Shown: positions 8,307-17,500 of the stretch, in pieces
Position numbering within the stretch: the first letter of the stretch is position 1
Layout: each line of letters opens with the position of its first letter
From: Sediminibacterium sp. C3
Lineage (GTDB): Bacteria > Bacteroidota > Bacteroidia > Chitinophagales > Chitinophagaceae
Direction of reading: 5' to 3'
DNA length: 64,000 nt
Assembly: GCF_000508085.1 (NCBI RefSeq)
Contig: NZ_KI669560.1
Location: 2,662,234 to 2,726,233 of the forward strand
Notes under the pieces: model-generated
Database searches by the model: none
Seen by the model: the letters and a program-made list of their open reading frames with translations, nothing else
Told to the model about the DNA's origin: nothing
Position numbers and translations under genes: made by a program

Positions 8307-8483
8307 TTAGCGGAACATGGGTATAATTACCTGCTTCACCAAAATGAAAATCACCGCCAGCAAAAACATTACCAGAGAAACTCGGTTCATTCCGTGCATG
8401 TATTTCATCCACTGAGATTTGGGAGCGTTAGGATCTGCTTTCTTGATAAATAAGTATTGCTGAATTTGATTCCAGATGCCCAT
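8307..8483 (-). CDS. Small single-helix membrane protein (DUF6728-like)
   Basis: A 58-residue protein from ATG 8483; an upstream TTG at 8501 is possible but less likely. It has a polar N-terminal half (KKADPNAPKSQWMKYMHGMNR) cut here to its key features: a KKxDPN segment, then a single membrane helix at about residues 33-52. The layout recalls short Bacteroidota proteins listed as DUF6728; I assign this only by memory of the pattern. It is convergent with lpxB, and a 17-bp palindrome (8295-8311) overlaps its stop codon. Confidence 0.65.
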   Translation of the reverse strand: MGIWNQIQQYLFIKKADPNAPKSQWMKYMHGMNRVSLVMFLLAVIFILVKQVIIPMFR

Positions 8484-8522
8484 ATTGTAAAATTTGTACA
8501 AAGATAACAGGAGCGAACCAAT

Positions 8523-8554
8523 TTAGTTCAATCAACCTTATCCCCTTAGATTTG
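8523..8554 (+). promoter_or_regulatory. Predicted promoter of the acylase gene
   Basis: TAGATTTG at 8547-8554 is an exact match to the TAnnTTTG -7 consensus. It is preceded at 20 bases by TTAG (8523-8526), a weak version of the -33 TTTG element. The start codon at 8575 lies 20 bases downstream of the -7 box. Confidence 0.5.
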
Positions 8555-8574
8555 TTAAGTTCAAAAATCACTTT

Positions 8575-10644
8575 ATGCGTCGGATTGTATTTTTTCTAAT
8601 TTGTATCGTTAGTTCATTCCCTTTACAGGCACAGATAAAAATAGAACTGGAAAGACCAATTGATCCCAATCAAATAGACATTATCCGTGATAAATGGGGT
8701 GTACCGCATATTTTCGGAAAGACAGATGCATCCGTTGCTTATGGTCTTGCCTGGGCGCATGCAGAAGATGATTTTGCTACTATACAACAATCTTTAATGG
8801 CGGGTAAAGGCATGCTGGCCCAATACAAAGGAAAGGAAGGGGCACAAGTGGATTATATCGTTCGCTTACTCAGAATACCTGAACTGGTGGAAGACCGCTT
8901 TGAAACAGACCTCTCACCCGATTTCAAAAAAGTATTACAAGGATATTGTGAGGGCCTGAATGCCTACGCAGAAAAGCATAAGCAAGAAGTCCTGTTAAAA
9001 AATCTTTTCCCGGTTACCCCCAAAGACATGATCCGGTATTCTGTTTTGCAATTGTGCATTTTATCCGGAGCCGACAAAGCTTTGTCTTCTATTTTTGGAG
9101 GGACCGTTCCTTTACTGGAAAATTTTAAAACGCAGGGGAGCAATGCCTTTGCCTTCAACAGTAAAAAAACAACTGATGGCAATGTTTATCTAGCCATCAA
9201 TGCCCATCAACCATTGGAAGGACCTGTTGCCTTTTACGAAGCACATTTAAACAGTGAAGAAGGGTGGAATATTTTAGGTGCCAATTTCCCCGGTGCTCCC
9301 AGCATTCTACACGGGGTCAATGAGCATCTGGGCTGGGCACATACGGTAAACGAACCTGATAAATTAGATGTGTATCAGCTGGAGATGCACCATAAAAACA
9401 AAAATCAATATTTATTTGTTGGCAATTGGGAAACCCTGGAAGAAAAAGACGCATCCATAAAAGTAAAATTGAAACTCATCAGCATATATGCACACAGACC
9501 GGTTTACTGGAGCAAATATGGCCCAACAATAAAAACCAAAAGAGGGACTTTCTCTATCCGCATGCCGGCGCAAATGGATATCCGTGGACTGGAACAGTGG
9601 TATCGTTTTAACAAAGCCAGAAACTTTACAGAATTCAAAGCTGCATTGGAAATGCGCGCGATACCCGGCTACAACATTGTATATGCTGACAAATACGATA
9701 CTATTTATTATATCAGCAACGGCAGAATACCGGTCCGCAATAAAGAGTACAACTGGAAGTCTACCTTGCCGGGCAATACCAGCAAAACCTTATGGAATGA
9801 CTTACATCCCATCAGCGCTTTACCGCAGGTATTGCAACCAACAACCGGTTTTGTTTACAATACCAATCACTCTCCTTTTCATTCTACAGAGGGCAAAGAA
9901 AATCCTGTAGTTACCGACAGTACCATGGGATATGAAACCCTGGAAAACAATCGCAGCAAGCGTTTCGAAGCCTTATTGCAGCCACTGAATAAAGTGAGCT
10001 ACGAAGATTTTAAGCGAATCAAGTTTGACCGGCAGTTCCCATCCACCTTCTATTTCCCTTATAATATTGACAGCTTATTTCTCTTAGAGGAAACCAGGCA
10101 TACTGATATTGCCGACCTGATTATTCAATTAAAAAACTGGGACAAAAAAGGCGACGCAACGAATATTGGGGCAGGTACTTTCTTTATGATATATCATGAT
10201 ATTGTTCCCAAGCGAAGCAAGTACATGAAACAAGGATATATATCATTGCAAGATGCAGCTGAAATCCTCAGATCTGCGAAAGCCACCATGCTGCAGCAAT
10301 TCAACAGAACCAATTTACAATTGGGTGATGTACAGAAACTGGTGCGTGGTAATATTGCGCTACCACTGCCAGGATTACCTGATCAGTTAGCTCCCATGTA
10401 CTCCATTCCATATAAAGAGGGCATGTACAAAGGCAATCAGGGAGATGCCTACATTGAACTGGTAAAGTTCACGAAAGATGGGCCGGTAATTGAATCTCTA
10501 AATGTATATGGTGCTTCTGCACGAAAAGATTCGCCCCACTATACCGATCAGATGCAACTTTATGTAGATCAGCAAACCAAACCCATGACTTTAAAAAAAG
10601 AATTGGTTTATCAGCAGGCAGTTAAAAAATATCACCCGCTATAG
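8575..10644 (+). CDS. Penicillin acylase-family N-terminal nucleophile hydrolase
   Basis: A 689-residue secreted hydrolase. Residues 1-18 are a signal peptide (LQA-Q). The expected autocatalytic cleavage point is before S189 in TQGSNAFAF, where penicillin G acylase has the β-chain start Ser-Asn. The α-part shows the DxWGVPHIFG segment and GLAWAHAEDDF, and the β-part GAPSILHGVNEHLGWAHTVN. Such enzymes are processed in the periplasm into two chains and cleave amides: β-lactam side chains, acyl-homoserine lactones or cyclic lipopeptides. The substrate cannot be read from sequence. Its 3' end overlaps the convergent metX by 6 bases. A promoter match lies 20 bases upstream. Confidence 0.9.
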   Translation: MRRIVFFLICIVSSFPLQAQIKIELERPIDPNQIDIIRDKWGVPHIFGKTDASVAYGLAWAHAEDDFATIQQSLMAGKGMLAQYKGKEGAQVDYIVRLLRIPELVEDRFETDLSPDFKKVLQGYCEGLNAYAEKHKQEVLLKNLFPVTPKDMIRYSVLQLCILSGADKALSSIFGGTVPLLENFKTQGSNAFAFNSKKTTDGNVYLAINAHQPLEGPVAFYEAHLNSEEGWNILGANFPGAPSILHGVNEHLGWAHTVNEPDKLDVYQLEMHHKNKNQYLFVGNWETLEEKDASIKVKLKLISIYAHRPVYWSKYGPTIKTKRGTFSIRMPAQMDIRGLEQWYRFNKARNFTEFKAALEMRAIPGYNIVYADKYDTIYYISNGRIPVRNKEYNWKSTLPGNTSKTLWNDLHPISALPQVLQPTTGFVYNTNHSPFHSTEGKENPVVTDSTMGYETLENNRSKRFEALLQPLNKVSYEDFKRIKFDRQFPSTFYFPYNIDSLFLLEETRHTDIADLIIQLKNWDKKGDATNIGAGTFFMIYHDIVPKRSKYMKQGYISLQDAAEILRSAKATMLQQFNRTNLQLGDVQKLVRGNIALPLPGLPDQLAPMYSIPYKEGMYKGNQGDAYIELVKFTKDGPVIESLNVYGASARKDSPHYTDQMQLYVDQQTKPMTLKKELVYQQAVKKYHPL

Positions 10645-11661
10645 CCCTTTCACAAAGGGAGCCAGCAATGAAGTGATTTGCTGGGTTTCAATGATGAATC
10701 CATCGTGTCCATAGGTAGAATCAATTATATGCAACTGCGCATCCGGCATATGTTCTGCCATGAATGCCTGTTCTGCTATAGGGCAAAGAATATCGGAATC
10801 AATTCCAATAATCAATGCGGGTTGGTGAATCTGGCTTAATGCCTTAGCCAAATCGCCCCCTCTTCCTCTTGCCAAATGATGACTGTCCATGGCTTTGGTA
10901 AGCAACCAGTAACTGTAAGCGTTAAATCGGTTCACCAGTTTATCTCCCTGGTAATTGATATAAGAGGAAGCTTTGAATCCATCCATTTTTTCCGGATCGG
11001 GATCGGTTTGTCTTTCCTGAAAAGTAGCATAGTTACGGTAGGTAAGCATACCGATGGCTCTGGCTGCTTTTAATCCGGCAGCACCTGCATTTGGAATATG
11101 GTCTTTCCAGGTACAGTCAGCTTCAATGGCCAGGCGTTGTGCTGTATGCACCGCAACACCCCAGGCAGATTCGGATGGAGAAGTGGCTATTAAGAAAAGT
11201 TTCTTTATTGTTTCAGGCTCCATCAATGCCCATTCAAGCACCTGATAACCGCCCATGCTTCCCCCCATCAACAAATCAATCTGATCAATTCCCAAATGCG
11301 TTCTTAATGCCATATGCGCTTTCACCATATCTCTGATGGTCACCATGGGAAAATCAGAAAAATAAGGAGCATTGGTCAGAGGATTCATGCTCAAAGGCCC
11401 CGTAGATCCATAACAGGAACCGATTATATTGGCACAAACAATAAAATAATCGGAAGGATTAATTAAAAAATCATTGCCAACCAATCCCTTCCACCAGTCT
11501 GCTGCATCCGCATTGGCTGTTAATGCATGACAGATCCACACCACTTTGGATGTACCTGAAACGAATTTGCCGTAAGTATGATAGGCAATATTCAGTTCCG
11601 GGATATTGGAACCACTCTCTAACACAAAAGGGGCTGTATGGGTAAAAGTCTGTAATGCCAT
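10639..11661 (-). CDS. metX: Homoserine O-acetyltransferase MetX
   Basis: A 340-residue α/β-hydrolase-fold enzyme that acetylates homoserine from acetyl-CoA, the first dedicated methionine step. The nucleophile S135 lies in GGSMGG, with D290 in GIDSDILCP and H319 in YGHDGF completing the triad. ANIIGSCYGSTGP and the length are typical. MetX-like enzymes can prefer succinyl-CoA, so the acyl donor is not certain. It is divergent from the PLP sulfhydrylase gene 75 bases away, making a compact methionine pair. No SAM riboswitch fits in that short gap. Confidence 0.94.
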   Translation of the reverse strand: MALQTFTHTAPFVLESGSNIPELNIAYHTYGKFVSGTSKVVWICHALTANADAADWWKGLVGNDFLINPSDYFIVCANIIGSCYGSTGPLSMNPLTNAPYFSDFPMVTIRDMVKAHMALRTHLGIDQIDLLMGGSMGGYQVLEWALMEPETIKKLFLIATSPSESAWGVAVHTAQRLAIEADCTWKDHIPNAGAAGLKAARAIGMLTYRNYATFQERQTDPDPEKMDGFKASSYINYQGDKLVNRFNAYSYWLLTKAMDSHHLARGRGGDLAKALSQIHQPALIIGIDSDILCPIAEQAFMAEHMPDAQLHIIDSTYGHDGFIIETQQITSLLAPFVKGL

Positions 11662-11736
11662 TTGCAGGAATTCTTACGCAAAATAAAGACAACTGAGGCT
11701 TACCTTTATGTAAATTTTTAAAAGCAGCGGCAACCG

Positions 11737-12897
11737 ATGAAAAAAGAAACAAAAGCCATCCGAATTCAAACAGAGCGAACCAACGAAATGGAGCACTCCA
11801 CTCCAATGTTTTTAACGAGCAGCTTTTGTTTTGATAATGCAGAAGAAATGAGGGCCGCATTTGCAGACGAATCCGATGATAATATTTATTCCAGATTCAG
11901 TAATCCGTCCGTTCAGGAGTTCATTGATAAACTGGTAGCCCTGGAAGGAGCAGAAGCCGGATATGCAACTGCATCGGGCATGAGCGCTGTTTTCGGCTCC
12001 TTTATGGCCCTGTTGAAACAAGGCGACCGACTACTATCCTGTAATTCTATATTCGGAAGCACCCATACGGTTATTTCCAAATACCTGCCCAAATATGGAA
12101 TTGAATACGGATACATCAATGCCAATGCAACTGCTGAAGACTGGGAAGCAGCCATTACCGCCAATACCAAAATGATTTACCTGGAAACGCCTACCAATCC
12201 CGGACTGGAAATACTGGACCTGGAAATGATTGGCAAGATTGCCAAAAAACACAATATCTTACTGAACGTAGACAATTGCTTTGCCACACCCGTAAACCAG
12301 ACTCCTATTGATTTTGGGGCTGACCTGGTGGTTCATTCTGCAACGAAATGGTTAGACGGACAAGGTAGGGTTTTAGGTGGGGCAGTTGTTGGCAAAAAAG
12401 AATTAATAAAAGAAATCTATTTGTTTTGCAGAAGTACCGGACCTGCTTTGTCGCCATTTAACGCATGGGTATTAAGCAAGAGTTTAGAGACCCTGGATGT
12501 AAGAATGGAACGGCATGCAGCCAATGCCTTTTTTCTGGCAACGGCATTAGAAAACCATTTTGCTATTACACAATTGAAATATCCATTCCTGCCCTCACAT
12601 CCGCATCATGGCATTGCCGTGAAGCAAATGAAAAATGGGGGTGGCATTATTTGTTTTGAATTAAAAGGGGGGATTGAAGCTGGCAGAAAATTTTTAGACC
12701 GTCTGCAAATGCTCTCGCTTACTGCGAATCTGGGAGACACCAGAAGTATTGCTTCGCATCCGGCCAGCACTACGCATGCTAAGTTATCAGAAGCGGAAAG
12801 ACAAGCTGTAAACATCACGCCTGGCCTTATCCGAATTAGTGTAGGCCTGGAAAACAAAGAAGATATTTTAGCTGATATTTTACAGGCTTTAGGTTAA
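11737..12897 (+). CDS. metZ: O-acyl-homoserine sulfhydrylase MetZ (PLP, Cys/Met metabolism family)
   Basis: A 386-residue PLP enzyme. The cofactor lysine is K204 in HSATKWLDGQGR, with the cofactor aspartate in LNVDNCFATP and the phosphate-binding ATASGMSA. The DGQGRVLGGAV segment is characteristic of MetZ-type sulfhydrylases rather than cystathionine γ-synthase. It should use sulfide to convert the O-acyl-homoserine made by the divergent MetX into homocysteine. The last 4 bases overlap the convergent DUF4199 gene. A TACCTTTA at 11701-11708 may be its -7 element. Confidence 0.92.
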   Translation: MKKETKAIRIQTERTNEMEHSTPMFLTSSFCFDNAEEMRAAFADESDDNIYSRFSNPSVQEFIDKLVALEGAEAGYATASGMSAVFGSFMALLKQGDRLLSCNSIFGSTHTVISKYLPKYGIEYGYINANATAEDWEAAITANTKMIYLETPTNPGLEILDLEMIGKIAKKHNILLNVDNCFATPVNQTPIDFGADLVVHSATKWLDGQGRVLGGAVVGKKELIKEIYLFCRSTGPALSPFNAWVLSKSLETLDVRMERHAANAFFLATALENHFAITQLKYPFLPSHPHHGIAVKQMKNGGGIICFELKGGIEAGRKFLDRLQMLSLTANLGDTRSIASHPASTTHAKLSEAERQAVNITPGLIRISVGLENKEDILADILQALG

Positions 12898-13382
12898 GCT
12901 GCTTTTTTAGTTCTGATAAAAATCATAGCTATCGCTGTTGTAATTAATCCCATTACAAATGCAGCAATTGTGCCTTGTATTGCATAATTCTTGTAATTGA
13001 AATTAGCAACAGCTTCTTCCGTTGTTTTATAGTACCCAATTTCAACAGATCTTTTGATAACGTTGGGGAAGTACTCAGGAGTAATTACATAAGTAGTTAT
13101 CCATTGGGTTACTGGAGTAAGGGCTGCAATAATCAAGGAAAGGTAAATCCCCGAAACCAGTCCCTGCATGTAAGTGATATCACCTGCATAATCCAGTTTC
13201 TTTTTTTCTTTCAAAGCCAGAACCATCATCCAAATAGCAGGAATAGCAAACAGATTGGTGAGATACATATGATAATCTATATACTTACCATGCAAGCCGG
13301 CAACTTTCTCCATTACCATCCATAGTAAGGTCATAATGGAAAATAAAATAGCCCATTTTACTTCAATTTTAATCGGTTTCAT
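12894..13382 (-). CDS. DUF4199 membrane protein
   Basis: A 162-residue protein with about four membrane helices (residues 9-27, 40-57, 72-93 and 133-157) and a loop rich in Tyr/Thr/Pro before the last helix (VITPEYFPNVI). This is the typical Bacteroidota DUF4199 layout; its function is unknown. Its start overlaps the stop of the TRIC-channel gene in an ATGA junction (13379-13382), indicating translational coupling. Confidence 0.85.
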   Translation of the reverse strand: MKPIKIEVKWAILFSIMTLLWMVMEKVAGLHGKYIDYHMYLTNLFAIPAIWMMVLALKEKKKLDYAGDITYMQGLVSGIYLSLIIAALTPVTQWITTYVITPEYFPNVIKRSVEIGYYKTTEEAVANFNYKNYAIQGTIAAFVMGLITTAIAMIFIRTKKAA

Positions 13383-14041
13383 GGTTGGGGAGGTTTGTTT
13401 TTTAGAATTTGATTATCTGATTCTTTATCGTGAACTGATTTTAAAACTGGCAGGTGAATATGAAACTGAATCGCAATCAATCTTACCAGCATCACCATTA
13501 AAGCAGCAATAGGTGCAGCTACTTCTTTAGATAAATTTAGTTTTAGTAAAAGAAAAAAAGTTACCCCGCCAATTACGCAGGCCATTGCATAAATATCTTT
13601 TTGTAAGAGCAAAGGAACTTCATTTAACAAAACATCACGCAGAACCCCGCCAATAGAACCTGTTATGGTTCCCATTACAATACAAACCCAGAATGGAAAA
13701 CCGGCATCCAAACACTTTGAAATTCCGATGATGGTTACCAGTCCCAAACCAATGGTATCAAATAAAAACAGTGTATTGGTCCAGCGCATCAACTTTTCTT
13801 TGAAAATCAGGGTCGCAAACAATGCAACTCCTGTGGTAATAAAATAACGGCTATCCAGCATCCAAAACGGAGTTACATCTAACAACAAGTCCCTTACCGT
13901 ACCTCCCCCAATGGCTGTAACCAACCCAATCATAAATGCACCAAACCAGTCAACATTTTTTCTGGAAGCCATTTTTATACCGCTCATGGCAAAGGCAAAA
14001 GTTCCAATCAGATCTGGCAATATGGTAAAGAAACTATTCAA
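13379..14041 (-). CDS. TRIC-type (UPF0126/YadS) trimeric cation channel protein
   Basis: A 220-residue inner-membrane protein with seven predicted helices and the internal repeat of the family. GGGTVRD (45-51) and GGVLRD (131-136) are the two copies of the conserved glycine-rich kink motif of prokaryotic TRIC channels, which conduct K+ and other monovalent cations. The start is TTG 14041; no in-frame ATG occurs before the first helix. It forms a two-gene unit with the DUF4199 gene downstream. Confidence 0.88.
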   Translation of the reverse strand: MNSFFTILPDLIGTFAFAMSGIKMASRKNVDWFGAFMIGLVTAIGGGTVRDLLLDVTPFWMLDSRYFITTGVALFATLIFKEKLMRWTNTLFLFDTIGLGLVTIIGISKCLDAGFPFWVCIVMGTITGSIGGVLRDVLLNEVPLLLQKDIYAMACVIGGVTFFLLLKLNLSKEVAAPIAALMVMLVRLIAIQFHIHLPVLKSVHDKESDNQILKNKPPQP

Positions 14042-14146
14042 GTCTCGCTTAAATTTAAAGGTTACCAGTGGGTAAATTCAACTAAATTTAAACAAAAAAC
14101 CATTCAAATACTTCTTCCGCTTCTATTCGCAGAATTTCCAAATAAA

Positions 14147-15523
14147 TTATGCAATAGAAAGCAATTCACCAAAACTCTGTTCCTTCAGAATGATGTCTGC
14201 ATGATGATTCAGGAGTTCATCCTGTGAACAGAAAGCAATTCCTAACCCTGCTTCCTTAATCATGCAAAGATCATTCATACTATCCCCTATAGCAATGCAA
14301 TTTTCTTTGGGGATCTGGTATTTATCCAATAAGCTAAGCACTGCATTGGTCTTACACAGGGAATGTCTGCAAACGCTTTTTGAATTATTAAATAAGAAAG
14401 AAGGAATCTTTACTTCTCCTGTACAAATACCTTTTGAAAATTCAAGTTCATTGGATAAGGAAAAATCCATCCCCAATTTATTTTTTATATGATGGGTAAT
14501 ACAATCATAACTATCAGAAATTATCCCGATAATATATCCCCTGCTTTTTAATTCTTTAATTATTTCAGCTGTTCCTTCAACAATAGGTATATGATCTGCA
14601 ATCTCAATTAATTCCTGATGAGTCTTCCCTTTTAAAAGAGTGGCAATATGTTTAGTTAGTAAAATTGGATTACTCTCAGAGGACCGGATATTCATCAGTG
14701 AAGTTTTGAAATCGAACCTTTCAGCGCAGGCATCTATAAACCGGCCTCTCAGCAAAGTATTGTCCATATCAAACACAATCAATTTTTCCATAGCGTCTAG
14801 ATTGGCACTTAAAGCCAGTTCCATTTGTGTTCTGATTTCATTAAGTACACCCAGTTCTTCAAAATTATACCTGGGATTATTCGAGTTTGCAGCCTTAAGA
14901 ATGATTGTCTGAGCCACTTCTTTACTCATTTTTCCCAATGCCTGCCAGGGCTTACTTTTATTCTCTATATACCCAATCTCTACTTCTTTCATTTTGGCAT
15001 TCATCAGATACATATCTATCAGGATACCAATATCCACCCCATAGTCCTCCCGAAAATCCAGTTGCTCCAAAAGGTTTTTTTTACCAGCAATCATTCCGCT
15101 AAGCGGTTGACTGAACTTTAATAATTCAGGAAAGAAAATACTCAACAGAGGTTTGGCAGCCAATTCAGTTACCCTGCCGGCATTTCGGCTGAAGGAGGAT
15201 TTTACAAAATCCACTTCTCCATTTATAATGGGATCAGTCAGTAATTTAATGGTATAATGAGGATAAGGATCTATATCCCCATCTAGAAATGCAACAATAG
15301 GATTAGAAGCAAACAATACCCCATCTTTCATTGAAGAACCCTTACCCAGTTTTGTACTGGTTATTACTTTTGCTCCATTTGCTACAGCAATAGCAACGGT
15401 TGCGTCAATTGACTTATCATCTACTACTACCACTTCTGTTACATTGGGTTGTGACCATGCAAATTGAATTACGCTTTGAATGGTCTCTTCTTCATTTAAA
15501 GTAGGAATAATTACAGTAATCAT
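14147..15523 (-). CDS. GpgS-like glycosyltransferase fused to HAD phosphatase
   Basis: A 458-residue bifunctional protein. Residues 1-215 are a GT-A glycosyltransferase: IPTLNEEETI, DGD (81-83), then GRVTELAAKPLL (116-127), QPLSG (139-143) and YGVDIGILID (161-170). These segments are those of glucosyl-3-phosphoglycerate synthase (GT81). Residues about 246-458 are a SerB/GpgP-like HAD phosphatase with DMDNT (252-256), SDS (336-338) and GDSMND (413-418). The simplest reading is synthesis of a sugar-3-phosphoglycerate followed by dephosphorylation to glucosylglycerate or a similar glycoside, a compatible solute. The domains match GpgS and GpgP, but the donor and acceptor are inference. It stands alone, with about 100-bp gaps on both sides. 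Confidence 0.82.
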   Translation of the reverse strand: MITVIIPTLNEEETIQSVIQFAWSQPNVTEVVVVDDKSIDATVAIAVANGAKVITSTKLGKGSSMKDGVLFASNPIVAFLDGDIDPYPHYTIKLLTDPIINGEVDFVKSSFSRNAGRVTELAAKPLLSIFFPELLKFSQPLSGMIAGKKNLLEQLDFREDYGVDIGILIDMYLMNAKMKEVEIGYIENKSKPWQALGKMSKEVAQTIILKAANSNNPRYNFEELGVLNEIRTQMELALSANLDAMEKLIVFDMDNTLLRGRFIDACAERFDFKTSLMNIRSSESNPILLTKHIATLLKGKTHQELIEIADHIPIVEGTAEIIKELKSRGYIIGIISDSYDCITHHIKNKLGMDFSLSNELEFSKGICTGEVKIPSFLFNNSKSVCRHSLCKTNAVLSLLDKYQIPKENCIAIGDSMNDLCMIKEAGLGIAFCSQDELLNHHADIILKEQSFGELLSIA

Positions 15524-15623
15524 ATGGCTAGTTTTGAGTTAAAACAGAAAAGTCTCAACTCTAAAGCCAATATTGTGCCAATTTAAAATATGTGAAAAAA
15601 GATGATTTCTTGTAAACTATAAA

Positions 15624-16001
15624 TCAGTCTAGTAAAGACAAATATTTATTTTTATTATCAATCATGATCCATCCCAATATAAGCGACAAGCCAATTGCAA
15701 GCGGCAAGCCACTTGGCGCAACAGTTGCATGAATCAGAACAATACCACACATGATTGGAAAAATTACCAAGGCGCCAATTGCTCTTGTCTTTCTGAATAT
15801 CAAAAGCAATCCACCCAAAATTTCTACAATAGCAACTAAAGGCATCAACCACTCTATTTCCATAAATGCAGCATTATCAGCAACCAGAGCTGGCGGTAAG
15901 TCCTGAGGAACCGGAATATAATTGAATAGCTTATTAAGCCCACCATTCAGAAAAAGTAAAGCTGTTAAAATGGATAGCACATTTAGTATCTTATTTTTCA
16001 T
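15624..16001 (-). CDS. DoxX family membrane protein
   Basis: A 125-residue protein with four predicted helices and DoxX-like features: an early GGLNKL segment and EILGGLLLIFRKTRAIGAL, cut here to EILGGLLL with a following Arg-Ala. DoxX-like proteins are subunits or relatives of quinol-linked oxidoreductases, and most have no known role. It lies 40 bases downstream of the sbtA-like gene on the same strand and could be read from the same transcript. Confidence 0.8.
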   Translation of the reverse strand: MKNKILNVLSILTALLFLNGGLNKLFNYIPVPQDLPPALVADNAAFMEIEWLMPLVAIVEILGGLLLIFRKTRAIGALVIFPIMCGIVLIHATVAPSGLPLAIGLSLILGWIMIDNKNKYLSLLD

Positions 16002-16041
16002 ATCAATCTTTTACTAAATATAGCCATACCAAATGATTTTG

Positions 16042-17004
16042 TCAAGTGTGTTGTACAACAAAAAAATACAAGGGCATTCCTATGGTGATATTTACAGGGA
16101 AGGTAACAGCTAATGCCATTGGCAGAAACAAACCCGGATTTGCCTTAGGAACGGAAATTTTCATAGCAGCAGGGACAGCAATATAAGAGGCACTTGCTGC
16201 TAAAATTGCAATTACAAACCGGTTACTGATATCCGACGTAACCATAGAACTTAGATATGCAAATATCACTCCGTTTATCAGCGGTATTAAAAAGGCAAAC
16301 AAAAAAGGGAATAATCCAAAAGAAAAGAAAGCTTTTAGTTTTTTACCACTTGTGATGCCCATATCCAAAAGGAAAATGGCCAGAAAACCTTTGAATAAAT
16401 CATTGGTAAAAGGCTTAATACCCTCTGCTTGTTTGGCATCTGCAACCAAACCAATAAATAAACTACCCAGAATAAGCAATACCGATCCATTTGTAAAGGA
16501 ATGCTTAAATACTTCTCTCTTTTTAATTGTATCCGTCCCTTCAGTGTTGAAAAAATTAATTAATAATAAACCAACAATAATAGCCGGAGATTCCATCAAT
16601 GCCATTATAGCCACCATATGACCATGCAGATTCAATTGATGCGCTTCTAAATAGGACACAGCAGTTACAAAAGTTACTGCGCTTACAGAGCCGTAAGAAG
16701 CTGCAATGGCACCTGCATTATAAATACCTAAGCGCTTTTTTAATATAAAGAAAGTATAAGCCGGAATAACTACAGAAATAGCAATCCCCATTAACATGGT
16801 TCCCAGAATTTCAAGCGTGAACTGCTCATGAGATAATTCTTGTCCACCTTTAAATCCAATGGCGAACAACAAATAGAGAGAAATGAATTTGGAAGAATTA
16901 TTGGGAATTTCAAGATCACTCTTCACACAAACAGCAACAATTCCCAGTATAAAAAACAACAAGGCCGGATTGGTTAGGTTTTCCAGCAGTAAATTAAAGT
17001 CCAT
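16042..17004 (-). CDS. sbtA: SbtA-family sodium-dependent bicarbonate transporter
   Basis: A 320-residue inner-membrane permease with about ten helices in two inverted halves. FAIGFKGG near residue 50, IAASYGSVSAVTF, ALMESPAI and the mirrored ILAASASYIAVPAAM are the SbtA (formerly DUF897) motifs. SbtA imports bicarbonate with sodium in cyanobacteria; in heterotrophs it likely feeds carboxylases. The ATG at 17004 is preferred over an upstream TTG at 17010. It overlaps the preceding unknown gene by 11 bases. No SbtB-type PII protein is next to it; a 168-residue unknown protein occupies that place. Confidence 0.9.
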   Translation of the reverse strand: MDFNLLLENLTNPALLFFILGIVAVCVKSDLEIPNNSSKFISLYLLFAIGFKGGQELSHEQFTLEILGTMLMGIAISVVIPAYTFFILKKRLGIYNAGAIAASYGSVSAVTFVTAVSYLEAHQLNLHGHMVAIMALMESPAIIVGLLLINFFNTEGTDTIKKREVFKHSFTNGSVLLILGSLFIGLVADAKQAEGIKPFTNDLFKGFLAIFLLDMGITSGKKLKAFFSFGLFPFLFAFLIPLINGVIFAYLSSMVTSDISNRFVIAILAASASYIAVPAAMKISVPKANPGLFLPMALAVTFPVNITIGMPLYFFVVQHT

Positions 17005-17500
17005 ATGCAATTTTATAGCGATTCATTTTCTTCAGCTCTTTTATAAATCCAGCCTCATTAGATAATACAATACCTCTTACTGTAAAGGATTGAGCAAATT
17101 CAATATTTATAGAAACAAGTAAAGATTGCAGTGATTCTACAGAAAGTTCTACCATCAACTCCGCCATTTTAAGTGCCTGTTGTTTTGGAGTTAACCCTGC
17201 CAATCTCTCCAACCAGAATTCTTCCTTTAAATCAGCAACAGGATTTAAAAATGAAATATCCCGCTTATAAGAATCATTGATTACAGAAAGTATGAAACTG
17301 TTGGATACTTCACTGGCAACGTATATTTCGCTGATATTATTTGCAGTAATAACTCTTTTCAAGTCTTCCATAAAATGGACGTCTTGAGCTGAAACCAGAC
17401 CAGCTGGTGCAGAAAGAAAAAGAGAATCCTGTCCATATCGCTTCTTAAGTGTGTATTCTAGATTAGAAAAAGGGCAAACAATAAACAGGCGATTATTCAT
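16994..17500 (-). CDS. Unknown protein encoded with SbtA
   Basis: A 168-residue soluble protein I do not recognise. An N-terminal α/β-looking half (RLFIVCPFSNLEY, ISEIYVASEVSNSF) is followed by helices and a final strand (FTVRGIVLSNEAGFIKEL). The general course, with a C-terminal strand then G-F-I-K, vaguely recalls β-carbonic anhydrase, but the Cys-His zinc ligands are absent; I give this low weight. It is not PII-like. It overlaps both neighbours (8 bases upstream, 11 downstream), so it is translated with them and is probably a partner or regulator of bicarbonate uptake. Confidence 0.7.
   Translation of the reverse strand: MNNRLFIVCPFSNLEYTLKKRYGQDSLFLSAPAGLVSAQDVHFMEDLKRVITANNISEIYVASEVSNSFILSVINDSYKRDISFLNPVADLKEEFWLERLAGLTPKQQALKMAELMVELSVESLQSLLVSINIEFAQSFTVRGIVLSNEAGFIKELKKMNRYKIAYGL

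Noticed and set aside
8295..8311. Palindrome GCTAAAT-AAA-ATTTAGC between lpxB and the small gene
   Set aside because: The arms are short and AT-rich and overlap a stop codon, with no T-tail. It resembles the operator cores only in AT composition.
11662..11736. Possible SAM riboswitch between metX and metZ
   Set aside because: The 75-base gap is too short and shows no SAM-riboswitch stem pattern.
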